A stretch of DNA of 64,000 nucleotides from the NCBI RefSeq assembly GCF_030848805.1, contig NC_092368.1, positions 14,563,341 through 14,627,340 on the forward strand, read 5' to 3'. This document shows, one piece after another, positions 33,454-45,272 of the stretch. The notes beneath the pieces were generated by a model. That model did not search any database. It saw only the letters and a program-made list of their open reading frames with translations, and was not told the DNA's origin. The position numbers and the translations under genes are program-made. Every line of letters begins with the position of its first letter. Position 1 is the stretch's first letter. The stretch comes from Temnothorax longispinosus (Eukaryota; Arthropoda; Insecta; Hymenoptera; Formicidae).

Positions 33454-36400
33454 TTCCTCCGGACGCTTCTGCCGCCACGTCTGGAAGAACGGGGAGGCTG
33501 AGAAGAAGGGAGGGACGGGGGAGGACTTAGGGGGAGGGTTGGAATATCCTTTTGGATCCTTTTAAGGTACTCCGACACATACGCGCTTATGAGTTCCAGG
33601 TGCACGTGAGACCGCGAGATACTGCGAGCTTCGAGGGGACCGAACTTATCCGAAAAGAGAGATACCTTTGAAAAATTACACACAGAATGTTCTTCCTGCC
33701 CTTATCACGTCAGCGCTTGATGGCGGACTCTTTTGACGCGTGGTCAATTTATTCTCGTTGAAAATGTGAGGACGCGAGAGACAATTTTCGAGTGATCGGC
33801 GATCGAAAATAAACTTGTCGCGAAGTAACACACCGCAAGGAGACGTAACAAGATTGCGTTCTTTGATTAACTTCAAACATTGCTTCACACTTATTTTAAC
33901 AGCAGAAATCATGTTACTATAGAATTGACGAATTAAGCCTCAGCAAGCTAACGGATGTATTCTTGTTTGATTTAAAATGCTACACACATTTGAAATTGGA
34001 TCGCTTTCTCTTGCAGAATTTACAGATAGAATTTGCATATCCATTTTGAGCAGCGCAATTCTGGTCTCGTTCATCTCCCCGGTATTATTGTTGACCCAAG
34101 ATGTTGCTGAATATAATTCGATAACCGCAACACGATCCACGACATAGCCTCCTTTCAGTGTCTCCTCGGCTATCATTATTCTTGGGTCAAAATATCATTG
34201 GATAATATATTTACATTTGTAATCCCACATCAGCTCGCTGCATATTTCAGTCAGAACGGTGAAAATTTCTGCCGTTTAGCTTTCTTATTACTAGATTTAG
34301 CTTTATGAATTTGTATGAACGTATTACATTAATATTAATTTGCATTAACAGCAATCTAAAGCTCTCACTAAAAAAAGAGAATGTATTACTATTATCTAGG
34401 ATTATCATTGAATGTAAATACACATAATTTTATATTTCTGAAATTTTGTCTAAAATTTTTGTCCGTAATGAAGAGCTCAGAGAATTTAAAGAATTTAAAT
34501 TCCTGCAACGCCCAAGATACTTGAGAATTGAAGATTCCAAAATCATAAACTTGAAAAATCAATACGTTCTATTCAAAAATAAAGAAATTCAGAAATATCC
34601 TAGATTTTCAAAACGCCGATTTTTCTTAAATTCTTTAATCCAATGATATTAGAATAAAAGAGAAGCTCCGAGATTGGCAATTTCAAATCTGAATTAAAAA
34701 CTCTAAGGAAAAGAGATAGGAAGATAGATATCAAATTCTTTCGACACCAATGCGTTTCTAGAAATTGCAGATCTTCGAAAGAAACCCCCGAGATTAAAAC
34801 GCTCGGCATCCTCGAATATTCCGAGCATCTGCTATATTAGCGCCTCGAGATATCCCGCGAAACTTCACGTCTGATCTACAAAGGGATCATAACACCGCAG
34901 AAACTCGTTGCTAAACATAGAACAATGTTATACGCGCGCGAGCAAGCGGACGCGCAAGTTGCTGATCGCGCGCCGCGCGGACGGAACTTCGTTGTGCAAC
35001 TCTAATTCGCGAATTTAGCGTATCCTCCCGCTAAACAAGGACGGGGAAGAGGGGGGGTTCATAACCCAGGCCGCGTGTAAGCCCGCATAAATGCGTTTCC
35101 CTGATTCCACCATATTTCCCCCGCAAAGTAAGCCCGATTAAATCACCGCGGTCGTGTTGCAACGCATTAAACACGCCCGACCTCCGTCTGCGGGACGCGC
35201 GCGCGCGAAGCGGGACCGGCGGAAAAGTTTTTCCCTAAATTCCACACGTATATATTAGGGGGTGTATGCGGAGCGAGGGACGGAAGAAAAGAGAGCAGGA
35301 GTAATCCGTTTTTGCTTTTGAAAGGAACACGTAGGGAACGTAAATGAATTATCACTTCCGCGTCGCATCGCGATAAATTCCGCCGCAAAGTTCAGTTTTT
35401 TTTTCCGTTTCTGACTTGATTAAACGTCCAGTGATACCTTCGAGAGTCGCGCATTCGGTGCGACACGCGCAAAATTTAAAAAGTTAAACATGAAATAAAG
35501 GAGAAATATAAATTCTCGATAGTAAATAATTAAAAAAAAATAGAGCAATGCTTAAAATATTTGCACGGATTCTCGGCATAGAAATCTTTCGCATATAGGA
35601 TGTAAAATATAAATGTAGCGTCGACGATTCGCAAAGTCGTGATAAATGCCGCGACACATTGGCGCGATAATGTCGCGACACCCTGTATAACACAACAATG
35701 TATCGGGAAGCTTTTAACGACCACTTTTTCCAATGTTAAGGGCCGCATTCCTCGACGAATGTATATAGGAGAAACGGAGAGGTGCCTAATGATCCGGCAT
35801 CCATCCAGATAGATCTTTCGACGTTATCGCGCGGCTTTTGCTAATTGCGTGGCCGGGATACAAGCAGCGGGACATCCAAAAGGACCACGAGGCACAAGGA
35901 TCCGACCGTGGAAGGATAAATCGACGGGGGGATGTACAAATCGCGTTTGTCTGATAACGGATCCGGTTCTCCTCGAAGAAACTACCTAATTGTTACGGTT
36001 AAGGTTGCAAATTGTTTCTTAGGCAGGTCGCTTGTAATTCGGCGCTTGTAATCTACTTTTTAGTTTTACAACGCGACGTGACTGCTAAATCTCGTAGTAA
36101 AGAAGTTTAATGGGCGCCATTTTTACAGAGGGACACCAGCAGTGCAACTTCCAAACAATTTTCAAAGAATTAATTATATTTTATGGCAAACAAATGTAAA
36201 AGTAAATAAAATATATTTTATTTTCTTTAATTATTTTATAGAACAATTAAATATATTATTAGTGGCAAAATGGAATAAATTACTTTAATCTTAAAAAAAT
36301 AGATATTTAGTACGATTAAATATTATATTCTTCAAATTTTCAAGAGACGTGAGCGTTTAAAATTTAAATCTAGATTTCCTGTTCTTTCTTCCTCAAACGT

Positions 36401-37224
36401 TCAGTTTTCCGTAATAATTTAAATCGAAGCTGTTTCTCCAATATATCTTAAATCAAGTAACGTAAAATTAAACTTTCCCAAAGATTAAAGTCTAATTAAA
36501 ATAGTTCTAAAAATTAAATTAAATTTGAAATAGCTCTCTAACTTGAGCGACTGCCACGTGCTATTAATAGGCAGCTTTTCGCGCGCGCGACACTCGTTAT
36601 ATATAGCAGCCTCCCATCGCTAATCGGACCATTCGTTTCTCAAGAGTAGTGGCCATTCTGTTTTAATATCGCTGAAACCGGGGGAACACATCATAACAAT
36701 CGTGTAAATATTGAATCATGGGACGCGCCATTTATCACCAATGCGCCATATTATTTTCGCGTATACGCACATACGCACATCGCTCACGTCGTAAATCACG
36801 AGCAATGTCGCTAAAATGATATTCGCCCGCTATTGTTTATACGCGCGAGCGACGGGCCCGTCGAAATGTAACATTGGCTTACATAAATATGGAAATACTA
36901 TAATATCGAGCCGGCCTCATACGTCGTCCTTTATAATGTATTCTGCATCACGTTATGCTCAACGATCCGCCACGTTTACATTACTGCATCAATAATTTAT
37001 CAGTAATTTGTTATCAGCGAGGTAATAGATTTCGGATATTACTCTTGCATATTTTTCGACTTCTTTCCAGACCCGGCATTACAATAATGCTCTTCGAGAT
37101 TACGCAATTTTGTGATAAATATTTATAGAACGTGGCTAAAAGTCGTGTTTCAAATTTTTGAACTTTGAAGCGTTTGTTCCTGATGGCAACGTTAAAAAAT
37201 AAAAGTCTCGAAACTTTCATAGGC
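33454..37224. other. Non-coding
   Basis: Alternating CpG-rich (33454-33900, 34830-35470, 35740-35990) and AT-rich (34200-34800, 36130-36530) sequence. A TTATATATAG string at 36596 may be a TATA box, with no coding exon after it. GCGACACCCTGTATA at about 35679 resembles one end of a mariner-type element, without a partner. Confidence 0.4.
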
Positions 37225-37480
37225 TGTAATTTTGAAAACCCGAACTCTTTGAACCTTCGAATTTGGGATCTCGACCTTTTGGAACTTCAAAATTTCGAAC
37301 TTTTCTGAGACTTTGAGACTCGAGTTGAAATGTTCGTAACTTTAGAACTTTAATTGAGCCTTTGAGATACCTATCTTGGATGTCTTTGGAACTCTGAACT
37401 CTGAACCTTGGAAGTCTCGAAACCTTGGAAACTCTGAGACTTTGAGAACGTTCGAACATTGCAAACTTAAAGACTTCGAA
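37225..37480. repeat. Degenerate GAACTTTGA-type array
   Basis: Irregular repeats of GAACTTTG, CTTCGAA, CTTGGAA and TCTGAAC words over about 250 bp, with no fixed unit length. It produces overlapping open frames on both strands. Confidence 0.7.
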
Positions 37481-39186
37481 ATTTCTGGGAGATTCCAGGA
37501 AGATCTAATAATAACAATAATAATTGTCATAATGGTTAATGCCAGTGATAATCGACGTGAGTAATAATAAGAACTACACAAAGAGGCAATGTAATCAAAT
37601 TAATATCCCTGCGTCATATTTATTCATGTTTCCATTGTTAAACGGCATAAAGGAACGAAAAGGGGAGATGTAAAACGAGAGGGAAGATTGATCATCGTCC
37701 TTTCCAAAAGGAAAGCTTCCAAAGCACAAAATCCCTTCCTCGCTAAGTCCAACAAGTTCGTTTCGTCTTTTTGCCCTCCTCCTTGCGTCGGGTCGTTCTT
37801 GTCGTCCTTTTGCCTCTGTTCTGATCCCGACGGGTTGGGAGGATATTAAAAGGAAGAGGGAAAGGATAACGCGCATCTTCCTCCACACCGCTCTTTCCTT
37901 CTGCAATACCTTTCGAAGGAGCGATCGAGACTTGCGCGCGACAGAGCTTATTTCGATGTTTCAGATAGATCAAGCTTCTTGATCTTTGTAATAAGTCGGT
38001 GCGCAAAACAGAGAACTCTTACTTCAATAAACTCGACTTTTGAAGAGTATTTAGTGTTTGATTAATAGAAATAGAACTATATACGTGCAAATAATTCGAA
38101 TTTGCGTGTTTCTTGTTTTTTCTCAAAAAGGGGAAGATAGATTTAACAATAATTAGCAAATAATTCCGTAACAATATATTTCGATTAAATTTAGAGAATT
38201 TTAAAAGACTGGCGAAAAATCTCAATCTTTTATCAATGTTTCCGATATAAAATCTCGCGTGGTATGATATGCATTTTCATGACATTTTTAAAATATCAAA
38301 TTTATACCGCGTTGAAAAATGTATTAAACAAATACATTTCGCACACGTATGTATGTTGCTTCACACATCTTTCACTATCTATTATTTTTAATATTATTCC
38401 CAGCGAGATATTAGGTATACTTATCGTTACTTTTTATCATTTTTCTCTTGCTTATATCCATTCCCCTCGTATTACGTTGATAACTATAATACGGCGCAAA
38501 GTTCGACTATCTTGTCTATCTTATTAAACTTCAAAACTTCACGTGACATCAAAATGAGGTTCTGCCACACTCTACACAATAAAGTCTTTACCGAAAGTAA
38601 TCCAGGATGCCTTACGTCCTCAAAATGTTTCCAGGTCAATTACGGTGAAAAGCGAGAGAGCGAGCCAATAACGAAAACCATCGAGAGACGGATTGATCCC
38701 ACCTATGCGAGACTCTGAAAGGCGTACGCGGCCTTTCGGAGCGAAGTTTCGGCCCGATTTCTCACTCAATTATCGACCATCGACGGCGACAGAAGTGACG
38801 CGACATAATCGCATTCCACAATTTCAAGCTTGCCTCGAGAACTCGCCAATAACTCGTCTCCCGACGCTCCGTGCTGAGACGTCCAACTTTCGACCCGGAT
38901 GAAGCGAGTTTCCGGAAGCGCGCAACGTGAGGTCCGCTCTTTCGACGCCCCGGCGTCACTTCGTGAGGAAACTGCACTTCGATCTCGTCGACATGGTCGG
39001 CCGTCGATTATCGATATCGAGGAGAAACGCGAGAAAGCTAGAAAAGAAGTTTGAAAATTCCTCACGCTCTCTTACTACTATTTTTATTATTATTATCGAT
39101 ATTATTGTCGCTGCTATCGACGCTGTTGATTGCCTGTTGCTATTATTATTATCGTTGCGTTCGTTTTTGTTATCATTAATATTGGC
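37481..39186. other. Non-coding
   Basis: AT-rich 37481-38620 with a pyrimidine-rich patch at 37740-37910, then CpG-rich 38630-39060. TTATTATTA-type runs occur at 39080-39180. No exon seen. Confidence 0.4.
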
Positions 39187-39533
39187 TACGTTTACATCCT
39201 AAATTTCGGCCGCGGCCTATACCTCAAATTCGACCTAAATTATTTAGGCCGCCTGCTGTAAACACTTGATAGGCGACCGGACCTGGCTTCAGGTCAAGCT
39301 GCGTATTTTAGTGACCCGAAATAGGCCGTTATCATTTGCGATGTAAACGCGCGATCACGCGCGACGTGTCCTAGAAGCTTTATTTGCTTGTTCGGATTCG
39401 CTGCAATTCAGGGCAATCCTAAATACGATCCCGTCAATTTTTAGGTCTCTTTCGGTGTAAACGAATGATGACTAGACCTACTTCGAGTCACAATATAGGT
39501 CAGGCCGCGATTAGGTCGCTGGGTGTAAACGTA
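39187..39533. mobile_element. TA-ended inverted-repeat element
   Basis: Left end TACGTTTACATCC and right end the complement of TACGTTTACACCC (13 bp, one mismatch), each including a terminal TA that could be the target duplication. GTGTAAAC-like words recur inside near 39258, 39352 and 39453, and AGGCCG/CGGCCT words are frequent. 347 bp, no coding frame. The short ends keep confidence moderate. Confidence 0.6.
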
Positions 39534-39890
39534 CCAAATCGTCTCTTTTCCTTCCTTCGTCAAATACTTTTCAGAGAATTCATCGGTTTTTTTTATATAA
39601 CCATCCTGGGTGACAGCCGTCTTTCTCGACGCATCGCGCGCTATTTCGCGGGCGCGGATAGTTTTGTCCTTACAAGGAATCCCACGTAACTGTTCGTGTG
39701 GCTGCCATTTTGACGGCGACCGACTAGTTTCGCTCGTTTCGGAAGTTCTTCACTTGAGTTATTGCGAGTTCTCGAAGCGTTCGCGTTCCGCGGGCACCGG
39801 AATGCAATTATGTTGCATCACCGACCTCCACGTGCCCGCTCGTTAGTCGATAATTGCATGGGAAATCCTGGAAAAGCTCCTTAGAAGAAT

Positions 39891-39930
39891 CTCTCTCTCT
39901 CTCTCTCTCTCTCGCACGCGCGCGCGCGTG
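39891..39930. repeat. (CT)n followed by (CG)n
   Basis: Eleven CT units and then a short alternating CG run, GCACGCGCGCGCGCGTGC, itself palindromic. Confidence 0.9.
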
Positions 39931-41159
39931 CCTGACCGAGTCTATTTTCAGTGCCGTGACACTAGTTGGATTCTAAGTAACAATTAGCGATGCTCGACGT
40001 AACGCGCCTCGATTTTCCCGGAAAGCGAAGATTCAGTCGATAGCAGTGACGATAATATCGAAAGAGGGAACAAAAAAGAGCGATAAGTTCCGAAGATATT
40101 TAGAGCCTCGACTTCGTCGCTCGACGATCACATTCTGCGTCTGAATGAAATACCACTTGAATATATATCGTGATCGAGTGATTCTCGCGCCAGGGACACC
40201 TTTCGTAATTTCTCGCGCAATTAATTTATTTACGTCTTTCGGCTCTTTTGATCGTTTGATCAAATAGATCAGGATAGAATGCTCCACGGTTTTTCTGCAG
40301 TATTAAATTTCCCTGTGGCAAGGGAAAACGGGGAGAACTTTATACCCGTCAAAGAATAGACCTCCCGCGTACGCTCAAAAGCGGAACACCGGCGCGAAAA
40401 TTATGTTGGCGCGCGCGCTGCGTTGCATTTTAATTGGATAACCCGGTATATATATCGGGGGCCGCGACATACGACCTCCTTAAATCTAGGGGAACGTCGC
40501 GATCCCGAAATTTCCCGAAAATTACGCGAGCCCAGGGGGAAATAAGGGCGTCCCGCCCCTTTCGCGCTCCTTTCTTTCCTCGTCCCCGCCGCCGCGCCGT
40601 CCCGGCCTCGCCGAAGTCCAAACGTACGATCGTGTAGGACGTTTTTCGCTTTAAACGCGAAAAGTGCGGCTACGAAACGGCACTTTCTACATTTGGCGCT
40701 CCAAGTAAATGTAGCCGGTTCTTTGTCACATGATATAATCCAATTTTTTTTACAGTCGCTGCACTTTCTACGCTCTACTTCGTGCCGCAGTCGAGAAATA
40801 CGTTCCGTCTCGTCTGCAGCAGGAAGGGAGGAAAGTGCGGCTGAGACAAACAATCCTTTTTACATTTGGCAAGCCAACTAGCTAAGGAAGGGTCCTTTGC
40901 CAGGCAACCGTATAGCTCGTCTTACGGCAGCGCGCGCTTTCCATCTCCCTTCTTTTCCCCCTTCACGGTAGCAACAAAATACATTTGCAAAATACATTTA
41001 CTACCTTAATTACGGAAAAGGAAAGAAAAGCGCTAAGAGGGTCAATCTCTTTTACATTCGGTCCTCGTTTCATCGTACTTTTTACGTTTTTCATCTCATC
41101 ATACTCCTCATCCTATTTAAGTATTTCACAGGTCTTCGCATTTCTGCTTTTACGTCTTC

Positions 41160-41160
<1 letters not shown>

Positions 41161-41186
<26 letters not shown>
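41161..41186. repeat. (TA)13 microsatellite
   Basis: Thirteen TA units. Confidence 0.95.
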
Positions 41187-41191
<5 letters not shown>

Positions 41192-44100
41192 ACCTTTCTC
41201 ACAGATATTCGCATCTTTATATCCTACATTTTCGCGCATGCCAGACATCCTCCCGTTTCTCCCGCGATCGATATGCATTTCGGTAAAAGCACCAATAAAT
41301 ATCGCGAAGATTAAAACCCCGCCGAATACGGCCAATGAGCGTGGCGGCGATTTATTTGTTTCCGGCACTTCCGTGATTAACGCGAATTGCTCGTTAAAAT
41401 ATCGGGCCGGGCGGCGGCGCGCGGCGGTCAGCACGAGCGGCCATTGAAATAAATCGAAACGGTTCGGCGGAAGCGGCGCGGCCGCGAAATCCGCGCTCGT
41501 AACTTCCGTCACGATCTTCGGCGCATAAATATCCGTTGGCTTTTACCGTACGTTTCGAGGGACGTCAATGCGTATTTATCGCTGACACGCGACGAAACGA
41601 GCTGACAGAAATCGCGCAAATGGATCATGATTCAACGGGGGAACTCGTGGCTCTGACGCGACACAAAAAGTCCGCGACGAACTCCGCGGCGGCGTTTTAT
41701 CCGCGTTCGGAAAAGTTAGAAACCGTAATTGCAAAATGAACCGAATCTCGCACGGCGTCCAATAAAAAACCAGTCTTCTCCAGTCATCCAGCTCATCTTC
41801 CGGTAGTCGCTAAAGGGTATAAACGTAAAAGGGATCGTTCGCGCGGAATGAAAAATCCGAGGATAATCTCTCTTCGCTTTATCGCGGAAGGATATCGTCA
41901 CGCCTCATTTTTATTCCTATTTCACGCGAGTTCCGCCGCCCTGAAAGTTATTACGCCGACGAGTCTCCCTTATGTTCCGCAAATCTGCGCGAACATCCAT
42001 CGTGCGGCGCGCGGCTGCCTCTCTCTCCCATTTAGTGACACGTGCTTCCGTCGACGCGAGGGAAGGGGCGGGACGCGCGAAATATTTTTCCCGCCGAATA
42101 AAACCAAATGTATTTCCCGAAATTCAAACGAGGTTTCCGTTCGACCGGCGGCCCACCCTTTTTATCGGCGCCCTAAATTGTCGCCGCAGGGAGGAGAGAA
42201 AAAAAAGACCGCAGAACAGCCGGAAATCCCGGAAAATTCGCCCGGAAAATCCGTGGTCCACCCCTCGCTCATACGTCACTCCTCCTGCCCCCATACGTGA
42301 CGATTGCCCGTTTATTTTCAACGAGGGTTGTTTAATTCAAACCGTCGTCCGGCACGCTCGCGCGGCTAAATCCATTTTGGCGAAAAAAAAGAGTGATAAC
42401 AATCGTCCACTTTCAACCTCCCCTCCCCCACCTCCCCCTTCGATCGCTCCACTGATCAAGCCGAACGTTCTCGACATCACGAACGCGTGATCGAAGAGCA
42501 TCGATCAAGCGAAAGAAGGACAAACTCGGACGAAAAATCGGATTTTCACGGATTTTCTAAACTAACAAACGCGCGCAAATCCGAGTGGGAATTTTTTGGG
42601 CGAATATTGGATCGAACAGTCGGCGTTAACAACGACCGAGCCTTAATCAGTTTAGCTTTAATTTTGCATTATTATATCTTAGCTTCATCAAGATTATTTC
42701 AGTGTTAGCAAGTTCTTTAGCGTTATTCAAAACAAAATTCAATTTTACATCACTCATAAAGAAACAATTCTCTACGCTGGAAACTTCACACTTTTCTCTA
42801 TTTATCCGAAACCGATCTAACTTCTCGCAGAAACTTAATCCATATTGCGGAATCTAAAATACACAAAAAAATCTAAATACGCGATTACAGGGATTACTTA
42901 AATACCGTAACCTTTTTGCCTAAAACATTTTTTATTCATATACCTCACGATTTCAGAGATATTCACTCATAATCAAATACATTATAGAATTTCTTTCGAG
43001 GAGTTGTTTCAATCCCAAAACATACTTCGAAGCCGGTAAAAAAAATATACATGTCTGTTATTTTTCGCTACTCTACAATCTCTATATATCAAAATCAAAT
43101 CCCATCAAAATCGGTAAGAGACAATTCCAAACGTTCCCTTGTGAGCAAAATACTAAGAATAAGCGCGGCGATACGGTTCTCATTCTTCCGCATTATAAAA
43201 ATACTTTCAGGCCGAGACGAGCATTTCGGGCGCGCGTTCGGTCGGGCGGTCGAGGAGAGTATTTGCCATTCCGCGTGCGCGCCCGGCGGAATGCGGTTGG
43301 CGGTGGTCGGGAGGGTGCGGAGGGAGAAGACGCAGTAATACTTATTGCACACACACGGCCTGTGTACGTTCGGCGGTACGCCCGTTTCCGATTCCTCCGC
43401 AGGGACTCGTCCTACTTTATTTCTTCTCCTTCCCTTTTTTTTATCTTTTGCATCTGTCCTTATCATTCGTCGGGAATACGGGATGCGGCCCTCCAGCTCT
43501 CGCGCTCCCTCGCGCTACCCCGACTACCCCGTAAATAAGTTACGCTCACGTACGTTTCTCCGTTTTCCCGCCATTGTTTACACGGCGTACAGCTGCAGCC
43601 GCACGTACACGCCGCGCGCAAGGGATGTGCGGCGGATGCTTCTTTCTCCGAGATGGACCGCCGAACTTCTCGCGCGTATCTCGGAACGATTCTGAATGGC
43701 TCGCGGGGAAAGTTCGCGGACGCCACGTTTCGCTATTACGGTCCAGGAGTTTAATCAATTGATCAATTTCTAGTTTCCCAATTTGAAAACTCATAAAATA
43801 CTTAACGTAAAAAGATATTTGTAAAAAATAGACGATTTCTATGAATATTTTAACTGTTTTTACAATCTTTTCACACGTCAAAGATACATATTCTAATTAA
43901 CAATGTGTGTGTATATATAACTTCAAACTTTTAGAACTATTAAAATTTCAATTATATATATGTATATATAATTATTATTTCGAAAGTTATAATAAAGGAC
44001 GAAGAATCCATAGAAGTTCCAGGGAGCGAAAACGGAATATGCGAGAGAATTAAAGGAAGAGGACGAGGAGAGGACGCATCATGATCTTAATTAGCGCGTA

Positions 44101-44293
44101 CAAAACACGAGCGCGCAATTACCTGCGCTTGCGACTCAGGGTTCGAGAGGGTTGACGCCGATTCACCGGGTATAACTTTTATTCAGACCTCGCGTCTCGA
44201 AACGGGCGGGTTTACGCCGTGTAAACTTACGTCGGCAAATTGGCGGGACCGTAATTCGAGCCGTAATTAAAAGTTACACGAGTGTTTACAAGG

Positions 44294-44324
44294 CGAGAGA
44301 GAGAGAGAAAGAGAGAGAGAGAGA
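44294..44324. repeat. (GA)n microsatellite, interrupted
   Basis: GA units broken once by AAA. Confidence 0.9.
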
Positions 44325-44742
44325 AGGGAAGGAGGAAGAAAGAGATAACGATCAAACCTCTCTCGCGCACGCACACGCACTATAGCTCGCTTCTCTTTTA
44401 CGCTTCGCTCTCTCGCCCTGTTCGCTCGGCTCGCGCCATGCAAACGACGGCTGGTCGACATTAATTAAAGTCGATAACCAATTAATGCGTAACAAGAACT
44501 CGACTCTCGGGCGCTCCGCCGTGGCGTTTATTCGTTCGTAACACGCGATCCGCATGTTCGCGCGGGCCCCCCCACGAGCGAGTCACGCGCTCATTTAACG
44601 CGTGCGGACCATCGTACGCCACAAAATGACTCCGATGGGAAAACCGGTCCGGAGATGAATATTAAAGCGTAAATCCGCTCTTGTTTGCTTATTTTACGAA
44701 ACGTTTATCGCCGAGGCCTGTAGAAAGGGAATGGCGGGAGGT

Positions 44743-44898
44743 TTACAAATTATTAGAATGAAGCTCTCGGACGATACCGCCGGCTCCGAATTTTTCCTTT
44801 TTGACAATTATCTCGATATTTACCGACTCCTTTAGCGTTTAAAAAATAAAACTCGAGAATTTAAGAGTTTGTTCGAATCTTCACGGGTTTAAATACAC
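44743..44898. repeat. Diverged tandem unit 1
   Basis: Matches 45143-45272 block by block: TACAAATTATTAGAAT, AAGCTC, GATACCGCCGG, CGAATTTTT, CAATTAT, GTTTGTTCGAATCTTCA and TTTAAATA. The foldback element at 44899 begins right at its end. Confidence 0.75.
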
Positions 44899-45103
44899 GG
44901 AGAAAATTTTATAGTAAATATTACTATGGTGTCGCACTAGCTGCGGACCATCGAGAAATTTTAAGTTAAATTACTATGTTTATGGTAAAAATTACGTTAT
45001 TTAATCGTTTTTAAAACAATAATTATAGTATTTTAACTTGAAATTCCTCGATGGTCCGCAGCTAGTGCGACACCATAGTAATATTTACTATAAAATTTTC
45101 TCC
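44899..45103. mobile_element. Foldback MITE, ~80-bp arms
   Basis: GGAGAAAATTTTATAGTAAA at the left end and its complement at the right end continue as arms of about 80 bp (44899-44978 and 45024-45103) with a few mismatches near the centre; the loop is about 45 bp. Comparison with tandem unit 2 gives an approximate empty site (TTTAAATA then ACATCC), so the insertion boundary is near AATAC. ATAC on both sides (44893-44896 and 45110-45113) could be a 4-bp target duplication, which would extend the element a few bases on each side. Confidence 0.85.
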
Positions 45104-45142
45104 ATATGTATACATCCGAAAGATATCGTCAGGATCTCCTAG

Positions 45143-45272
45143 TACAATTTATTAGAATTAAGCTCGATCCGGAGATACCGCCGGGGTTCGAATTTTTTCC
45201 TTCCTGAGAATTATTTATCAACGATCTAATCTAATGTGAGTTTATTCGAAGCTTCATGACTTTAAATATCGA
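45143..45272. repeat. Diverged tandem unit 2
   Basis: Paralogue of 44743-44898 without the foldback insertion. The joining words CATCCGAAAGATATCGTCAG (45113) and CATCCGGAAGGTATCATA (45273) suggest at least a partial third unit after it. Confidence 0.7.

Larger units (their letters stand above)
39534..44293. other. Non-coding, largely CpG-rich
   Basis: (CT)11 then (CG)n at 39891-39930, (TA)13 at 41161-41186. CpG-rich blocks at 40380-40660, 41230-41750, 41930-42490 and 43200-43740 carry open frames of up to 172 codons on several frames at once, which argues for composition rather than coding. AT-rich at 42640-43190 and 43760-44000. Confidence 0.45.

Noticed and set aside
30558..35696. CAGGGTGTCG at 30560 and CGACACCCTG at about 35683 as ends of one mariner-type element.
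   Set aside because: Only about 10 bp match, 5 kb apart, with no shared sequence inward and no transposase.
41972..42490. 172-codon plus-strand frame, and a similar minus-strand frame at 30017-30535.
   Set aside because: CpG-rich sequence open in several frames at once; Arg/Ser/Pro-rich text without motifs.
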